Positions 27,642 to 38,236 of a stretch of DNA of 64,000 bases are shown in pieces. Numbering within the stretch: the first letter of the stretch is position 1; each line of letters opens with the position of its first letter. A program made the position numbers and the translations under genes. Under the pieces are notes generated by a model. That model worked only from the letters and a program-made list of their open reading frames with translations, ran no database searches and was not told where the DNA came from. The stretch comes from Desulfovibrio aminophilus (GTDB lineage Bacteria; Desulfobacterota; Desulfovibrionia; Desulfovibrionales; Desulfovibrionaceae): NCBI RefSeq assembly GCF_023660105.1, contig NZ_JAMHGA010000018.1, positions 62,001 through 126,000 on the forward strand, written 5' to 3'.

Positions 27642-30600
27642 ATGCCAGTCACGCGAAGGGACTTCCTCAAGATCAGCGCCGCCACGGCCGTGACCACGGC
27701 CTTCGGCGGCCTGGGCCTCGGCTGCGCGGCCCGGGGCAAGGCCCAGGGGCCCGCGCCCCTGCCCGCCGACCGCATCCAGGCCCTGAAGCCGGAGTGGAGC
27801 AAGCGGAGCACGTCGGTTTGCTGCTACTGCGCCGTGGGCTGCGGCCTCATCGTCAACACCTCCCTGGCCACCCGCAAGGCCGTCAACGTGGAGGGCGACC
27901 CGGACCATCCCATCAACCAGGGCGCGCTCTGCGCCAAGGGCGCCAGCATCTGGCAGCTGGGCGACAACGACAAGCGCCCCAAGACCGTGCTCTACCGCGC
28001 GCCATACTCCGACAAGTTCGAGGCCAAGCCCTGGGACTGGGCGCTCAAGCGCATCGCCCGGCTGGTCAAGGACGCCCGCGACAAGGATTTCGAGAAGGCC
28101 AACGCCAAGGGCGAGTCCGTGAACCGGGTGACCAGCATCGCCTCGGTGGGCTCGGCGGCCATGGACAACGAGGAGTGCTGGGCCTACCAAGCCATGCTGA
28201 GGAGCCTCGGCCTGGTCTATATCGAGCACCAGGCCCGTATCTGACACAGCGCTACTGTGGCGGCTCTGGCAGAGTCGTTCGGACGCGGCGCGATGACCAA
28301 TCACTGGACCGACCTGGCCAACAGTGATTGCATTCTCATCATGGGCAGCAACGCTGCCGAAAACCACCCCATCTCGTTCAAATGGGTGACCAAGGCCCAG
28401 GAGCGGGGGGCCACCGTGATCCATGTGGATCCGCGCTTCACCCGCACCTCGGCCAAGTCGGACATGTACTTCGGCCTGCGCTCGGGCACGGACATCGCCG
28501 TTCTCGGCGGCATGATCAACTACATCCTGTCCAACAACCTGATCTTCAAGGACTATGTGGTGGAGTACACCAACGCCTCCTTCATCGTGGGCGAGGGATA
28601 CTCCTTCAAGGACGGCCTGTTCGGCGGCTACGACGCCCAGAAACAGGCCTACGACAAGAGCGGCTGGGCCTTCGAGAACGACGGGAACGGCGTTCCGAAG
28701 AAGGATCCCACGCTCAAGCATCCCCGCTGCGTGTACCAGCTGCTCAAGAAGCACTATTCGCGCTACGACCTGAAGAAGGTCGCCGGGATCAGCGGCATGC
28801 CCGAGGCGGACCTGAGGAAGTTCTACAAGACCTTCTCGGCCACGGGCAAACCCGACAAGGCCGGGACCATCATGTACGCCATGGGCTGGACCCAGCACAC
28901 CGTGGGCGTGCAGAACATCCGGGCCATGGCCATGATCCAGCTCCTGCTGGGCAACATCGGCATCGCCGGCGGCGGGGTGAACGCCCTGCGCGGCGAGTCC
29001 AACGTGCAGGGCTCCACGGACCACGCCCTGCTGTTCCACATCCTGCCCGGCTACCTGCCCACCCCGGCCGCGTCCCTGGCCACGCTGGCGGACTACAACG
29101 CCAAGAACACGCCCGTGTCCAAGGACCCCAGGAGCGCCAACTGGTGGCAGAACCGGCCCAAGTACATGGCCAGCTTCCTCAAGTCCATGTGGGAGGACGC
29201 GGACCTGGACCAGGCCTATTCCTGGCTGCCCAAGCTCGATCCGGGCGGGTCGCGGGAGTATTCCTGGCTGGCCCTGTTCGACAAGATGGTCCAGGGCCGC
29301 TTCAAGGGCTTCTTCGCCTGGGGCATGAACCCGGCCTGCTCCGGGGCCAACGCCAACAAAACCCGCAAGGCGCTCGGCACGCTCGACTGGATGGTCAACG
29401 TGAACATCTTCGAGAACGAGACCGGCTGGTTCTGGCAGGGCCCGGGCATGGACCCCAAGAGCATCAAGACCGAGGTCTTCTTCCTGCCCTGCAGCGTGTC
29501 CATCGAGAAGGAGGGCTCGGTGAGCAACTCCGGCCGCTGGATGCAGTGGCGCTACGCCGGACCGGCCCGCTACGGCGAAACCCGCCCGGACGGCGACATC
29601 ATGCTCGGCCTGTTCCGCGAAATCCAGGCCCTGTACAAGAAGGAGAAGGGCGTCCTGCCGGAGCCCATCCTCAAGGCCACCTGGGCCAAGACGGACAAGC
29701 ACGGCGAGTTCGATCCGCACGCCACGGCCAAGCTCATCAACGGCGCGTTCCTCAAGGACGTGACGATCGGCGACAAGGTCTACAAGAAGGGCGAGCAGGT
29801 GCCGAGCTTCGCCATGCTCCAGGCCGACGGCTCCACCAGCTCGGGCAACTGGGTCTACGCGGGCTCGTACACCGACAAGGGCAACATGGGCGCGCGCCGC
29901 GACGCCACCCAGACCCCGGCCCAGGCCGCCATCGGGCTCTATCCCAACTGGACCTGGTGCTGGCCGGTGAACCGCCGCATCCTCTACAACCGCGCCTCCT
30001 GCGACCCCGCGGGCAAGCCCTGGAATCCGGCCAAGGCGGTCATCGCCTGGAACGCCGGGGACAAGAAGTGGGTCGGCGACGTGCCGGACGGCGGTTGGGC
30101 CCCGGGCGAGAAGTATCCCTTCATCATGCTCAAGGAGGGGCACGGGCAGATCTACGGCCCGGGCCTCAACGACGGACCCTTCCCCGAGTACTACGAGCCG
30201 CTGGAGTGCCCGGTGTCCGCGCACCCGTTCTCCGGTCGGCTGCACAACCCCACGGCCCTGACCTTCGCGGGCGAGGAGCGGAACTCCTGCGACCTGCGCT
30301 ACCCCTACGTCTGCTCCACCTACCGGGTGACGGAGCACTGGCAGACCGGCGTCATGACCCGCTGGACGCCCTGGCTGCTTGAGGCCGAGCCGCAGATGTT
30401 CTGCGAAATCTCGGCCGAGCTGGCCAAGCTCAAGGGCATCGCCAACGGCGAGAAGGTCATCCTGGAGAATTCCCGGGGTTCGCTTTGGGCCGTGGCCATC
30501 GTCACGACCCGGCTCAAGCCCTTCAGGATCCAGGGCCGGACCCTGCATCAGGTGGGCATTCCCTGGCACTTCGGCTGGGTGCATCCGAAGGACGGCGGCG

Positions 30601-30692
30601 ACGCCGCCAACCTGCTCTCGCCCTCGGTGGGCGATCCCAACACCGGCATCCCCGAGACCAAGGCCTTCATGGTCAACGTCCGGAAAGCCTGA
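27642..30692 (+). CDS. fdhA: Formate dehydrogenase alpha subunit, selenocysteine-containing, Tat-exported
   Basis: This is the periplasmic Mo/W-bis-PGD catalytic subunit that oxidises formate to CO2. It is 1016 residues from ATG 27642 behind GGAGGAG; the in-frame upstream extension lacks a ribosome site. A Tat signal (TRRDFLK, residues 4-10) comes first. A [4Fe-4S] motif follows with Cys60, Cys63 and Cys67 and a fourth in GALCAKG. The in-frame TGA at 28242-28244 encodes Sec201: the flanks (HQARI before, HSATVAALAESFGRGAM after) match the FdnG/FdhA active site. Reading it as stop would split the protein. Molybdopterin oxidoreductase and C-terminal dinucleotide-binding domains follow. The beta subunit is 11 bases downstream. 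No gamma subunit is present, so this is the soluble FdhAB type. Confidence 0.95.
28259..28279 (+). promoter_or_regulatory. Bacterial SECIS-like hairpin after the Sec codon
   Basis: Bases 28259-28267 pair with 28271-28279 (9 pairs including G-U) around a GGC loop, 14 bases after the in-frame TGA. SelB-binding elements in bacteria lie in this place within the reading frame. Confidence 0.72.
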
Positions 30693-30703
30693 GGAGGTCG
30701 GAC

Positions 30704-31429
30704 ATGAACGGTAAGAGCTTCCTTGTCGACCTGACCCGCTGCACGGCCTGCCGGGGCTGCCAGATCGCCTGCAAGCAGTGGAAGAAGCTGCCCGCGGAAA
30801 AGACGGTCAACCAGGGTTCGCACCAGAACCCGGCGGACCTCTCCTTCAACACCATCCGGCTGGTGCGCTTCTCCGAGCCGCCGGTCAAGGGGCCCGTGCA
30901 GTGGCTGTTCCTCCCGGAGCAGTGCCGCCACTGCGTGGAGCCGCCCTGCAAGATGGCCTCCGCCGTGGAGGGCTCCATCATCCATGACGAGGCCACCGGC
31001 GCGGTGGTCTACACCGAGCTGACCGCCCAGGAGGACTTCGACGTCATCCGGGGGGCCTGCCCCTACGACATCCCGCGCCAGGACCCGGTGACCAAGCGCA
31101 TCTCCAAGTGCGACATGTGCCTCGACCGGGTGCGGGCCGGGATGCTTCCGGCCTGCGTCACGTCCTGTCCCACCGGGACCATGAACTTCGGCGACCGGGA
31201 GGCCATGCTCACGCTCGGCGCGGAGCGCCTGGCCCAGGTCAGGAAGAAGTGGCCCAAGGCCCAGCTGGTGGACGCCCAGGACGTGCGGGTGATCTACCTG
31301 ACGTCCCAGCCGCCGGAGTACTACTTCAAGAACCTCGGCGTGGGGGCCGTGGAGGGAAGCCGCTTCGCCAGCCGGCGCGACTTCCTGGCCCAGTTCCTGC
31401 GGCCCGTGAAAGGCATGACCTCCGTTTAA
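30704..31429 (+). CDS. fdhB: Formate dehydrogenase beta subunit (four [4Fe-4S] clusters)
   Basis: A 241-aa electron-transfer subunit from ATG 30704 behind GAGGAGG. It holds four Cys groups for [4Fe-4S] clusters: CTACRGCQIACK near residue 12, CRHCVEPPCK near 74, ACPYDIPRQ near 120, and CDMCLDRVRAGMLPACVTSCPTG. It has no signal peptide, so it would be exported together with the Tat-bearing alpha subunit. It lacks the C-terminal transmembrane anchor of FdnH and no cytochrome subunit follows. In related sulfate reducers such FdhAB pairs pass electrons to periplasmic cytochrome c3; none is in this window. Confidence 0.94.
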   Translation: MNGKSFLVDLTRCTACRGCQIACKQWKKLPAEKTVNQGSHQNPADLSFNTIRLVRFSEPPVKGPVQWLFLPEQCRHCVEPPCKMASAVEGSIIHDEATGAVVYTELTAQEDFDVIRGACPYDIPRQDPVTKRISKCDMCLDRVRAGMLPACVTSCPTGTMNFGDREAMLTLGAERLAQVRKKWPKAQLVDAQDVRVIYLTSQPPEYYFKNLGVGAVEGSRFASRRDFLAQFLRPVKGMTSV

Positions 31430-31490
31430 GGGGCTTGGAGCCCCGCCTGTGCGCGGCCGCCGGGGATCCTGCCCCCCGGCGGCCAAAAGA

Positions 31491-31524
31491 AAAGCCCCCG
31501 GAGCGGAGTCCGGGGGCTTTTTCG
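31491..31524. terminator. Bidirectional terminator between fdhB and glnS
   Basis: AAAGCCCCCGGA (31491-31502) pairs perfectly with TCCGGGGGCTTT (31509-31520) around GCGGAG, with T-runs on both strands. It serves the two convergent genes. Confidence 0.93.
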
Positions 31525-31544
31525 TGCCGTGTCGCGGGTCGCGC

Positions 31545-33233
31545 TCAGCCCTTCTTCTCGATCTTGGCCCAGGTGTCGCGCAGGGTGGCCGTGCGGTTGA
31601 AGACCAGCACCCCGGGCCCGCAGTCCCTGGCGTCGGCCGTGAAGTAGCCCAGGCGCTCGAACTGGAAGCGGTCCCCGGGCCGGGCGTCGGCCAGGGCGGG
31701 CTCCAGCTTGCAGTCCGCGAGGGTCTCCAGGGAGTCGGGGTTGAGGTGGGTCTTGAAGTCCTTGTCCGCGCCGGGATTCTCCACGGTGAACAGGAAGTCG
31801 TAGAGCCGGACCTCGGCCTCCACGGCGTGGGCCGCGCTGACCCAGTGGATGGTGCCCTTGACCTTGCGGCCGTCCTGGGACCAGCCGCCCCTGGTGGCCG
31901 GGTCGTAGGTGCAGCGGACCTCCGTGATCTCGCCGGAGTCGTCGGTGGAGAAGCCGGTGCAGGTCACGTAGTAGGCCCCGCGCAGGCGCACCTCCTGGCC
32001 GGGAGCCAGGCGGAAGTACTTGGGCGGCGGGGTCTGGCGGAAGTCGTCGCGCTCGATCCAGAGCACCTTGGAGAAGGGCGCGGCGCGGGTTCCGGCGCGC
32101 TCGTCCTCGGGGTTGTTCTGGAGCGCGAACTCCTCCACCTGGCTCTCGGGGTAGTTCTCGATGACCAGCTTGAGCGGCCGCAGCACGGCCATGCGCCGGG
32201 CCGCGCGGCGGTTCAGGTCCTCCCGCAGGCAGTGCTCCAGCAGGGCCACGTCCACGGTGTTCTCGGAGCGGGCCACGCCGATGCGTTCACAGAAGTCGCG
32301 CACGGCCTCCGGGGTGTAGCCCCGGCGGCGCAGGCCGGAGATGGTCGGCATGCGCGGGTCGTCCCAGCCGGAGACGATGCCCTCCTGCACGAGTTGGATG
32401 AGCTTGCGCTTGGAGAGCACGGTGCGGGTGAGGTTCAGGCGGGCGAACTCGTACTGCCGGGGCCGGGGGTCGAAGCCCAGGGTGTCCAGGACCCAGTCGT
32501 AGAGCTCGCGGTTGTTCTCGAACTCCAGGGTGCAGAGGGAGTGGGTCACGCCCTCGACGGCGTCGGACAGGCAGTGGGCGAAGTCGTACATGGGGTAGAT
32601 GCACCACGCGTCGCCCGTGCGGTGGTGGTGGGCCTTCTTGATGCGGTAGAGCGCGGGGTCGCGCATGACCACGTTGGCGGCGGCCATGTCGATCTTGGCC
32701 CGCAGCACCCGCGAGCCCTCCTCGAACTCGCCCGCGCGCATGCGCCGGAAGAGGTCCAGGTTCTCCTCCGGGGTGCGCTCGCGCCAGGGGCTGTCCACCC
32801 CAGGGGCGGTGAGGGTGCCCCGGTTCTCGCGGATCTGCTCGGCGCTCTGGTCGTCCACGTAGGCCTTGCCCATCCCGATGAGCCGCTCGGCGCAGGCGTA
32901 GATGCGCTCGAAGTAGTCCGAGGCGAAGCAGCGGTTCGTGCCCCAGTCCGCGCCGAGCCAGCGGGCGTCCTCCTCGATGCTCTCGACGTACTCCATCTCT
33001 TCCTTGGACGGGTTGGTGTCGTCGAAGCGCAGGCTGCACACCCCGTTGTAGTCCCGGGCGATGCCGAAGTTCAGGCAGATGGACTTGGCGTGCCCGATGT
33101 GCAGGTAGCCGTTGGGCTCGGGGGGGAAGCGGGTCTGCACGCGGCCGCCGTTCTTGCCGGCCTTGATGTCGGCCTCCACGATGGCGCGGATGAAGTTGAG
33201 CGGAGCTTCGGGCTTCTGGATCACGTCGGTCAT
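31545..33233 (-). CDS. glnS: Glutaminyl-tRNA synthetase
   Basis: This enzyme charges tRNA-Gln with glutamine. It is 562 aa; ATG 33233 starts [15 protein letters not shown] behind GAGGTG. The class I motifs are present: HIGH as LHIGHAKS (preceded by PPEPNGY) and the KMSKS variant VLSKRKL. The catalytic domain is followed by two anticodon-binding beta-barrels. A longer upstream frame has no start support and would read through the neighbouring reductase. Direct Gln-tRNA charging means the GatCAB route is not the only source. A tRNA-Gln(CUG) gene is at 61.8 kb. Confidence 0.96.
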   Translation of the reverse strand: MTDVIQKPEAPLNFIRAIVEADIKAGKNGGRVQTRFPPEPNGYLHIGHAKSICLNFGIARDYNGVCSLRFDDTNPSKEEMEYVESIEEDARWLGADWGTNRCFASDYFERIYACAERLIGMGKAYVDDQSAEQIRENRGTLTAPGVDSPWRERTPEENLDLFRRMRAGEFEEGSRVLRAKIDMAAANVVMRDPALYRIKKAHHHRTGDAWCIYPMYDFAHCLSDAVEGVTHSLCTLEFENNRELYDWVLDTLGFDPRPRQYEFARLNLTRTVLSKRKLIQLVQEGIVSGWDDPRMPTISGLRRRGYTPEAVRDFCERIGVARSENTVDVALLEHCLREDLNRRAARRMAVLRPLKLVIENYPESQVEEFALQNNPEDERAGTRAAPFSKVLWIERDDFRQTPPPKYFRLAPGQEVRLRGAYYVTCTGFSTDDSGEITEVRCTYDPATRGGWSQDGRKVKGTIHWVSAAHAVEAEVRLYDFLFTVENPGADKDFKTHLNPDSLETLADCKLEPALADARPGDRFQFERLGYFTADARDCGPGVLVFNRTATLRDTWAKIEKKG

Positions 33234-33358
33234 ATGGGCACCTCGAAAGGGGAAGTCTTGGGAATGCTGGGTTCTCGGCCAGGCAAGCACATACGGCAAA
33301 ACCCGGGGCCGGTCAAAGGGGGCTTGCCGCAACCCCCGCCGGGCGGTAGGTTCCGGCC

Positions 33359-33499
33359 ATGAGTTCCCCGCGCGGCTCCACCCGTCTCCTGCTCCTGGGC
33401 CTGGGGCTGCTCCTGGGCGGCTTGGCCTACGGCGTCTGGGAGTGGCTGCCCCGGCTCTCCCGGCTGGCCGAGCGCGCATTGCGGACGTGGCTGCCCTGA
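33359..33499 (+). CDS. Tiny single-helix membrane protein
   Basis: A 46-aa reading frame ([20 protein letters not shown] onward) with one transmembrane helix and an amphipathic basic tail, ending TWLP. There is no clear Shine-Dalgarno sequence. It is in the same frame as the DUF2905-like ORF that starts 12 bases after its TGA. It may be a separate small gene or the cut-off N-terminal helix of that ORF. Confidence 0.35.
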   Translation: MSSPRGSTRLLLLGLGLLLGGLAYGVWEWLPRLSRLAERALRTWLP

Positions 33500-33511
33500 G
33501 GGAGACGGCGC

Positions 33512-33658
33512 ATGTCTCCCGAACCCCTGCCCGTCCTGGGCCGCCTGCCCGGGGACGTCGTCGTCGAACGCCCGGGCTTCCGGCCGTATTTCCCGCTAGG
33601 CGCCGGGCTTCTGCTGAGCGTCGTGTTGAGTCTGCTGTTCTGGCTCTTCCGGCGCTGA
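33512..33658 (+). CDS. DUF2905-like short membrane protein, apparently lacking the first helix
   Basis: A 48-aa product from ATG 33512 behind [21 protein letters not shown], then [20 protein letters not shown] and FRR, matches the C-terminal two thirds of DUF2905 membrane proteins, which usually have about 65-75 residues and two helices. The missing N-terminal helix could be supplied by the ORF at 33359-33499, separated only by an in-frame TGA and four codons. The 3' end overlaps the convergent reductase gene by 63 bases. Confidence 0.55.
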   Translation: MSPEPLPVLGRLPGDVVVERPGFRPYFPLGAGLLLSVVLSLLFWLFRR

Positions 33659-35305
33659 CCCCTCCTTCCAGTACGGCTTGCCCAGGTCCTCGAAGGCCGA
33701 GAGCGCGGCCAGGGAGCCTTCGCTCACGGCCGTGACGATCTGCATGCTTCCGCCGGTGAGGTCGCCCGCGGCGTAGACGCGCGGCCTGCCGGTCCGCATG
33801 GCCCGGTCCACGCTCACGAACCCGCCCCCGTCCAGGGCCAGGCCCAGATCCTTGGCCAGGCCGTTGTTCGGCACGTGGCCCACGGCGACGAACACCGCAT
33901 CCGTGGGCAGGTCCGCCGTGGTTCCGGCGACGTTGTCGCGCACGCTCACGGCCGTGACCTTCTTGCCGTCGCCCGTGATCTCGGCCACCTCGCTGTTGAA
34001 GCGCACCGCGATGCCCTCGCGCGCCACGGAATCCTGGAGGTGTTTCTCGGCCCGGAAGGCGTCCCGGCGGTGGATGATGGTCGTCTCCACGCCCAGGTGC
34101 TTGAGGTGCAGGGCGTCGGTGAGCGCGGTATTGCCGCCGCCCACGACCACGGCCCGTTTGCCCTTGTAGAGGTAGCCGTCGCAGGAGGAGCAGAAGCTCA
34201 CGCCGAAGCCCCGGTAGCGGTCCTCGCCGGGCGCGCCCAGGGCCCGGTAGGTCGCGCCGGTGGCCAGAAGCACGGCCCGGGCCGAAAAGGTCCCCTTGAG
34301 CGTGCGCAGCTCGAAGCGGCCGTCCCGCTCCTCCAGGACCTCCACCTGGGCGTCGCTCACGATGTGCGCGTATTCCCGGGCGTGGGCGGCCATGATCTCC
34401 ATGAGTTTCTTGCCCGGCACCGAGGCGAAGCCGGGGTAGTTCTCCACCGTGGGGGTCAGGCTCACCTGGCCGCCGATGGGCCCGCCCTCCAGGACCACGG
34501 CCGACAGGCCGCTGCGCGCGGCGTAGATGGCCGCCGAGAGCCCGGCCGGGCCCGCGCCCACGATGGCCAGGTCCACCTGCTCCGGGGCCGGGCCCTGGGC
34601 CTGGGCCGCCATTTCGCCCAGGAACTCCGAGGCGTCCTGGAGCGTCACCAACTCGACCACGAAGCGCTCCTCGGGCATGAGCCCCAGGGCGGCGTGTTCC
34701 CCGCCGAACAGGGTGTGGGGCACGGAGCCCACGTTGTGGCGCTCGGCCAAGTCCGGGTTTTCGTCGATCTCCACGATTTCGGCCGAGACGAGGTCCGGCC
34801 GCTCCACCGCGCATTTGATCGCGGCCAGGGCCTGGCCCGGGCAGTAGGGGCAGGCCGGGGTGACGAAGACGCGCGGGGCGCGTTTTTCCGTGAGCTTGGC
34901 CAGGAGTTCGCGTGACAGCTCCGAGAGGCTGCTCTTGCCCGTCGAGGCCAGGATCAGGGCGGTCATGAAGGTCCGGCCCTCCTCTCCGGCCGGGGCCCCG
35001 GTGAAGCGCACGGAGAGGCGGTCCGGGGCCAGGAGGATCGTGGGCGAGCGGTCCACGCCGCGTTTCCGGGCCTCGTCCGAGTCCAGGCCGAGGAAGCGGG
35101 CCCGGACCTTCGGCGAGAGCCGGGTCAGGTCGGTGATGAACTTGCGCGCGAAGTCGTTGTAGGCCTCGTTCGCGCCCGGGGCGGTGAAGACCTCCAGGTC
35201 CACCGGCGTCTGGAATGCGGCGAAGAGTTCGGTCAGGGACGTGCGCGTGTCCTCGGGCAGGAACCAGTCTTGGGGGTCCTTCGTGGTCTCGATCTGCGGC
35301 GACAT
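33596..35305 (-). CDS. AhpF-like / thioredoxin reductase fused to a glutaredoxin-like domain
   Basis: A 569-aa FAD oxidoreductase. ATG 35305 (MSPQIETT) is preferred to the in-frame ATG 35311 because GAGG lies at the right distance. Residues 1-120 form a thioredoxin-like fold without a Cys pair. A second one has redox pair Cys152-Cys155 (ACPYCPG). Then comes a thioredoxin-reductase core: FAD site GAGPAG (250-255), NAD(P) site GGGNTA (389-394) and active-site Cys372-Cys375 (CSSCDG). This order is that of AhpF, which passes electrons to peroxiredoxin AhpC; no ahpC is near. The exact partner is unknown. The gene is divergent from the SRAP gene. Confidence 0.85.
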   Translation of the reverse strand: MSPQIETTKDPQDWFLPEDTRTSLTELFAAFQTPVDLEVFTAPGANEAYNDFARKFITDLTRLSPKVRARFLGLDSDEARKRGVDRSPTILLAPDRLSVRFTGAPAGEEGRTFMTALILASTGKSSLSELSRELLAKLTEKRAPRVFVTPACPYCPGQALAAIKCAVERPDLVSAEIVEIDENPDLAERHNVGSVPHTLFGGEHAALGLMPEERFVVELVTLQDASEFLGEMAAQAQGPAPEQVDLAIVGAGPAGLSAAIYAARSGLSAVVLEGGPIGGQVSLTPTVENYPGFASVPGKKLMEIMAAHAREYAHIVSDAQVEVLEERDGRFELRTLKGTFSARAVLLATGATYRALGAPGEDRYRGFGVSFCSSCDGYLYKGKRAVVVGGGNTALTDALHLKHLGVETTIIHRRDAFRAEKHLQDSVAREGIAVRFNSEVAEITGDGKKVTAVSVRDNVAGTTADLPTDAVFVAVGHVPNNGLAKDLGLALDGGGFVSVDRAMRTGRPRVYAAGDLTGGSMQIVTAVSEGSLAALSAFEDLGKPYWKEGSAPEEPEQQTQHDAQQKPGA

Positions 35306-35413
35306 GGGCATCCTCGCGGGTTTGGGGGCTGTGCTCCAAGATATTGCAGGATCGGCGGACCCCGTCAAGGAAGCGGCCTTGCGCGGGGCTTTCGGCGGAC
35401 GTACATTCGGGCC

Positions 35414-36118
35414 ATGTGCGGACGATTCGCCCTGCGGGCCCCCAGGCCCCGGCTGGCCGAGCACTTCGGCCTGGACAAGGTTCCCGGCGCTCCCGAGCGC
35501 CACAACATCGCCCCGGGCCAGCTGGTGGAGATCGTGGCCGCCGAGGCCTCGGGCCGTCGCCACATGCGCCTGACCCGCTGGGGCCTCGTGCCGTTCTGGG
35601 CCAAGGACGCCTCGATCGGCGCGCGGCTCATCAACGCCCGCTGCGAGACCGCCCCGGCCAAGTCCGCCTTTCGCGCGGCCTATCGCCACCGCCGCTGCCT
35701 CATCCCGGCGGACGGGTTCTACGAGTGGCGGGCGCTGTCCGGCCGCAAGCAGCCCTGGCTCTTCCAGTCGGAGGGCGGCGGCCTGTTCGCCCTGGCCGGG
35801 CTCTGGGAGTCCTGGCAGGGGCCGGGCGGCGAAATCCTGGAGACCTGCGTGGTGCTCACCCGCGAGGCCGTGGGCCCCGCCCGGGAGGTCCACGAGCGCA
35901 TGCCCGTGATCCCGCCGCCCTCGGCCTACGGCGACTGGCTGGCTCCGAACCTCCAGACCGACTCGCGCATCGCCGCGCTCCTGGAGTCCTTTCCGCCGCC
36001 GAAACTGGCGGCTTGCCGCGTCGGCTCGGCGGTGAACAACCCTCGCCAGGACGGGCCGGAGTGCTCCCGGCCCCTGGACGGGGAGGGCTGCGCGCCGGGC
36101 GGGATTTTTTTGACCTGA
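35414..36118 (+). CDS. SRAP/YedK (HMCES-like) abasic-site crosslinking protein
   Basis: A 234-aa protein that caps abasic sites in single-stranded DNA through its N-terminal Cys. Cys2 follows the initiator Met at ATG 35414 (MCGRFAL), Asn31 lies in RHNIAPGQ, Glu104 in DGFYEW and His159 in EVHERMP; all four are conserved in the family. The C-terminus keeps [15 protein letters not shown]. Length fits YedK. It is divergent from the AhpF-like reductase and ahead of nifU; both neighbours relate to oxidative stress, but co-regulation is only inferred. Confidence 0.94.
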   Translation: MCGRFALRAPRPRLAEHFGLDKVPGAPERHNIAPGQLVEIVAAEASGRRHMRLTRWGLVPFWAKDASIGARLINARCETAPAKSAFRAAYRHRRCLIPADGFYEWRALSGRKQPWLFQSEGGGLFALAGLWESWQGPGGEILETCVVLTREAVGPAREVHERMPVIPPPSAYGDWLAPNLQTDSRIAALLESFPPPKLAACRVGSAVNNPRQDGPECSRPLDGEGCAPGGIFLT

Positions 36119-36192
36119 GTCGTTGTCTTTTCCCCGGGCCGCACTATGTTGGAACGACGCGCGGAGGACAAAACCGCGCGCGGAGGATCAGC

Positions 36193-37029
36193 ATGTGGGA
36201 ATACACCGATAAGGTCATGGACCACTTCCTCAATCCCCGCAACGCGGGCGAGATGGAGAATCCGAGCGCGATGGGCGAGGTGGGCAGCCTGGCCTGCGGC
36301 GACGCCCTGCGGCTTTTCTTGAAGATCGACGACACGGGCGTGATCCAGGACGCGAAATTCCAGACCTTCGGCTGCGCCAGCGCCATCGCCTCCAGTTCGG
36401 TGCTCACCGAGCTGCTCAAGGGCAAGACCGTGGCCGAGGCCGAGAAGCTCACCAACAAGGACATCGCCGCCTATCTGGGCGGCCTGCCCAAGGAGAAGAT
36501 GCACTGCTCGGTCATGGGCGAGGAGGCCCTGGCCGCCGCGCTGAAGAACTGGCGCGGCGAGGCCGCCCCGGCCCCGGCCGCCGAGGGCCGCCTGGTCTGC
36601 AAGTGCTTCGGCGTCACCGAGGAGACCATCCGTCGGGCCATCCGCGAGAACGACCTGAAGACCGTGGAGGACATCACCAACTTCACCAAGGCGGGCGGCG
36701 GCTGCGGCGAGTGCGCGCCGGAGCTGGAGGAGATTCTGGCCGACGAGCGGGCGCGCATGGCCTCGGCCGCACCGGGCGGCAAGCGGATGACCAACATCCA
36801 GCGCGTGATGCTCGTGACCAAGGTCATCGACGAGGAAATCCGCCCGGCGCTCAAAAAGGACGGCGGGGACATCGAGCTGGTGGACATCGAGGGGACCAAG
36901 GTGGTGGTCTCGCTGCGCGGGGCCTGCGTGGGCTGCCCGTCCAGCCAGCTGACCCTCAAGGGCCTGGTGGAGAAGCGGCTCCAGGAGGCCGTGGACCCGG
37001 ACATCCGAATCGAGGAGGTGCGCCCGTGA
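36193..37029 (+). CDS. nifU: Fe-S cluster scaffold NifU, three-domain form
   Basis: A scaffold on which clusters are built from NifS sulfur. It is 278 aa from ATG 36193. All three NifU domains are present: the IscU-like N-terminus (Cys35, Cys61, Cys105), the central [2Fe-2S] domain (Cys136, Cys138, Cys171, Cys174) and the C-terminal Nfu domain (CVGC, Cys245-Cys248). A full NifU outside a nitrogenase cluster is usual in anaerobic Desulfobacterota and Campylobacterota as the housekeeping system. The stop overlaps the nifS start in GTGA. Confidence 0.95.
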   Translation: MWEYTDKVMDHFLNPRNAGEMENPSAMGEVGSLACGDALRLFLKIDDTGVIQDAKFQTFGCASAIASSSVLTELLKGKTVAEAEKLTNKDIAAYLGGLPKEKMHCSVMGEEALAAALKNWRGEAAPAPAAEGRLVCKCFGVTEETIRRAIRENDLKTVEDITNFTKAGGGCGECAPELEEILADERARMASAAPGGKRMTNIQRVMLVTKVIDEEIRPALKKDGGDIELVDIEGTKVVVSLRGACVGCPSSQLTLKGLVEKRLQEAVDPDIRIEEVRP

Positions 37030-38222
37030 AGCCGGCCTATCTCGACAACAACGCCACCACCCGGGTGGCTCCCGAGGTGCTCTCGGCCATGCTGCCGTTC
37101 CTCTCCGAACAGTACGGCAACCCCTCCAGCATGCACTCCTTCGGCGGCGCCGTGGGCGGGCATCTGCGCGAGGCCCGGGCCCGGGTGGCCCGGGGCCTTT
37201 CCTGCGACCCCTCGGAGATCATCTTCACCTCCTGCGGCACGGAGTCCGACAACGCGGCCATCCGTTCGGCCCTGGAATCCCAGCCCGAGAAGCGGCACAT
37301 CGTGACCACCCGGGTGGAGCACCCGGCCGTGCTGAGCCTCTGCCAGCACCTGGAGACCAAGGGCTATGAGGTGACCTCTCTCGGCGTGGACGAGGAGGGC
37401 CGCCTGGACCTGGAGGAGCTGGAGAAGAGCCTCCGCAAGGACACGGCCATCGTCTCGGTGATGTACGCCAACAACGAGACCGGCGTGGTCTTCCCCCTGC
37501 CGGAGATCGCCGGGATCGTGAAGTCGCGCGGCGTGCTCCTGCACACCGACGCGGTGCAGGCCGTGGGCAAGCTGCCCATCGACCTTTCAAAATTGCCGGT
37601 GGACTTCCTGGCCCTCTCCGGCCACAAGCTGCACGCGCCCAAGGGCGTGGGCGTGCTCTACGTGCGCAAGGGCACGCCGTTCCGGCCCTTCCTGGTGGGC
37701 GGCCATCAGGAGCACGGCCGCCGCGCGGGCACCGAGAACACGGCCTCCATCGTGGCCCTGGGCCGCGCCGTGGAGCTGGCCACCGAAAGGATCGGCGAGG
37801 AGAACACCCGCGTGCGCGCCCAGCGCGACCGCCTGGAGCGGGGGCTGCTGGAGGCCGTCCCGGACTCCCGGATCAACGGCGGCGGGGCCGAGCGCCTGCC
37901 CAACACCCTGTCCATCGCCTTCAAGTACGTGGAGGGCGAGGCCATCCTCCTGCTCATGGACCGCTTCGGCATCTGCGCCAGCTCGGGCTCGGCCTGCACC
38001 TCGGGCAGCCTGGAACCCTCGCACGTGCTGCGGGCCATGGGCGTGCCCTTCACCTTCGCCCACGGCTCCATCCGTTTCTCGCTCTCGCGCTACACCACCG
38101 ACGCGGACGTCGATCTGGTGCTCAAGGAACTGCCGCCGATCATCGCCCGGCTGCGGGCCCTTTCGCCCTTCTCCGGCAAGGAGGGCGAAGCCGCGGCCTT
38201 CTGCTCCACCCACAGTCACTGA
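37026..38222 (+). CDS. nifS: Cysteine desulfurase NifS
   Basis: A PLP enzyme that takes sulfur from cysteine for Fe-S assembly. It is 398 aa from GTG 37026, overlapping the nifU stop. PLP Lys201 lies in [11 protein letters not shown]. The catalytic loop Cys324 lies in SSGSACTSG, of the short-insertion group I (NifS/IscS) type. The N-terminus YLDNNATT is diagnostic. It is followed by cysteine synthesis genes, so substrate supply and desulfuration are encoded together. Confidence 0.95.
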   Translation: MKPAYLDNNATTRVAPEVLSAMLPFLSEQYGNPSSMHSFGGAVGGHLREARARVARGLSCDPSEIIFTSCGTESDNAAIRSALESQPEKRHIVTTRVEHPAVLSLCQHLETKGYEVTSLGVDEEGRLDLEELEKSLRKDTAIVSVMYANNETGVVFPLPEIAGIVKSRGVLLHTDAVQAVGKLPIDLSKLPVDFLALSGHKLHAPKGVGVLYVRKGTPFRPFLVGGHQEHGRRAGTENTASIVALGRAVELATERIGEENTRVRAQRDRLERGLLEAVPDSRINGGGAERLPNTLSIAFKYVEGEAILLLMDRFGICASSGSACTSGSLEPSHVLRAMGVPFTFAHGSIRFSLSRYTTDADVDLVLKELPPIIARLRALSPFSGKEGEAAAFCSTHSH

Positions 38223-38236
38223 ATCGGAGAAAGGAC

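Noticed and set aside
28242-28244. Nonsense mutation splitting formate dehydrogenase
   Set aside because: Flanking residues match the Sec site of FdnG/FdhA, and a hairpin follows; Sec insertion explains the TGA.
36193-38222. Nitrogen fixation cluster, from NifU/NifS names
   Set aside because: No nifHDK or nifB is present; NifU/NifS here go with cysK-cysE as a general Fe-S system.
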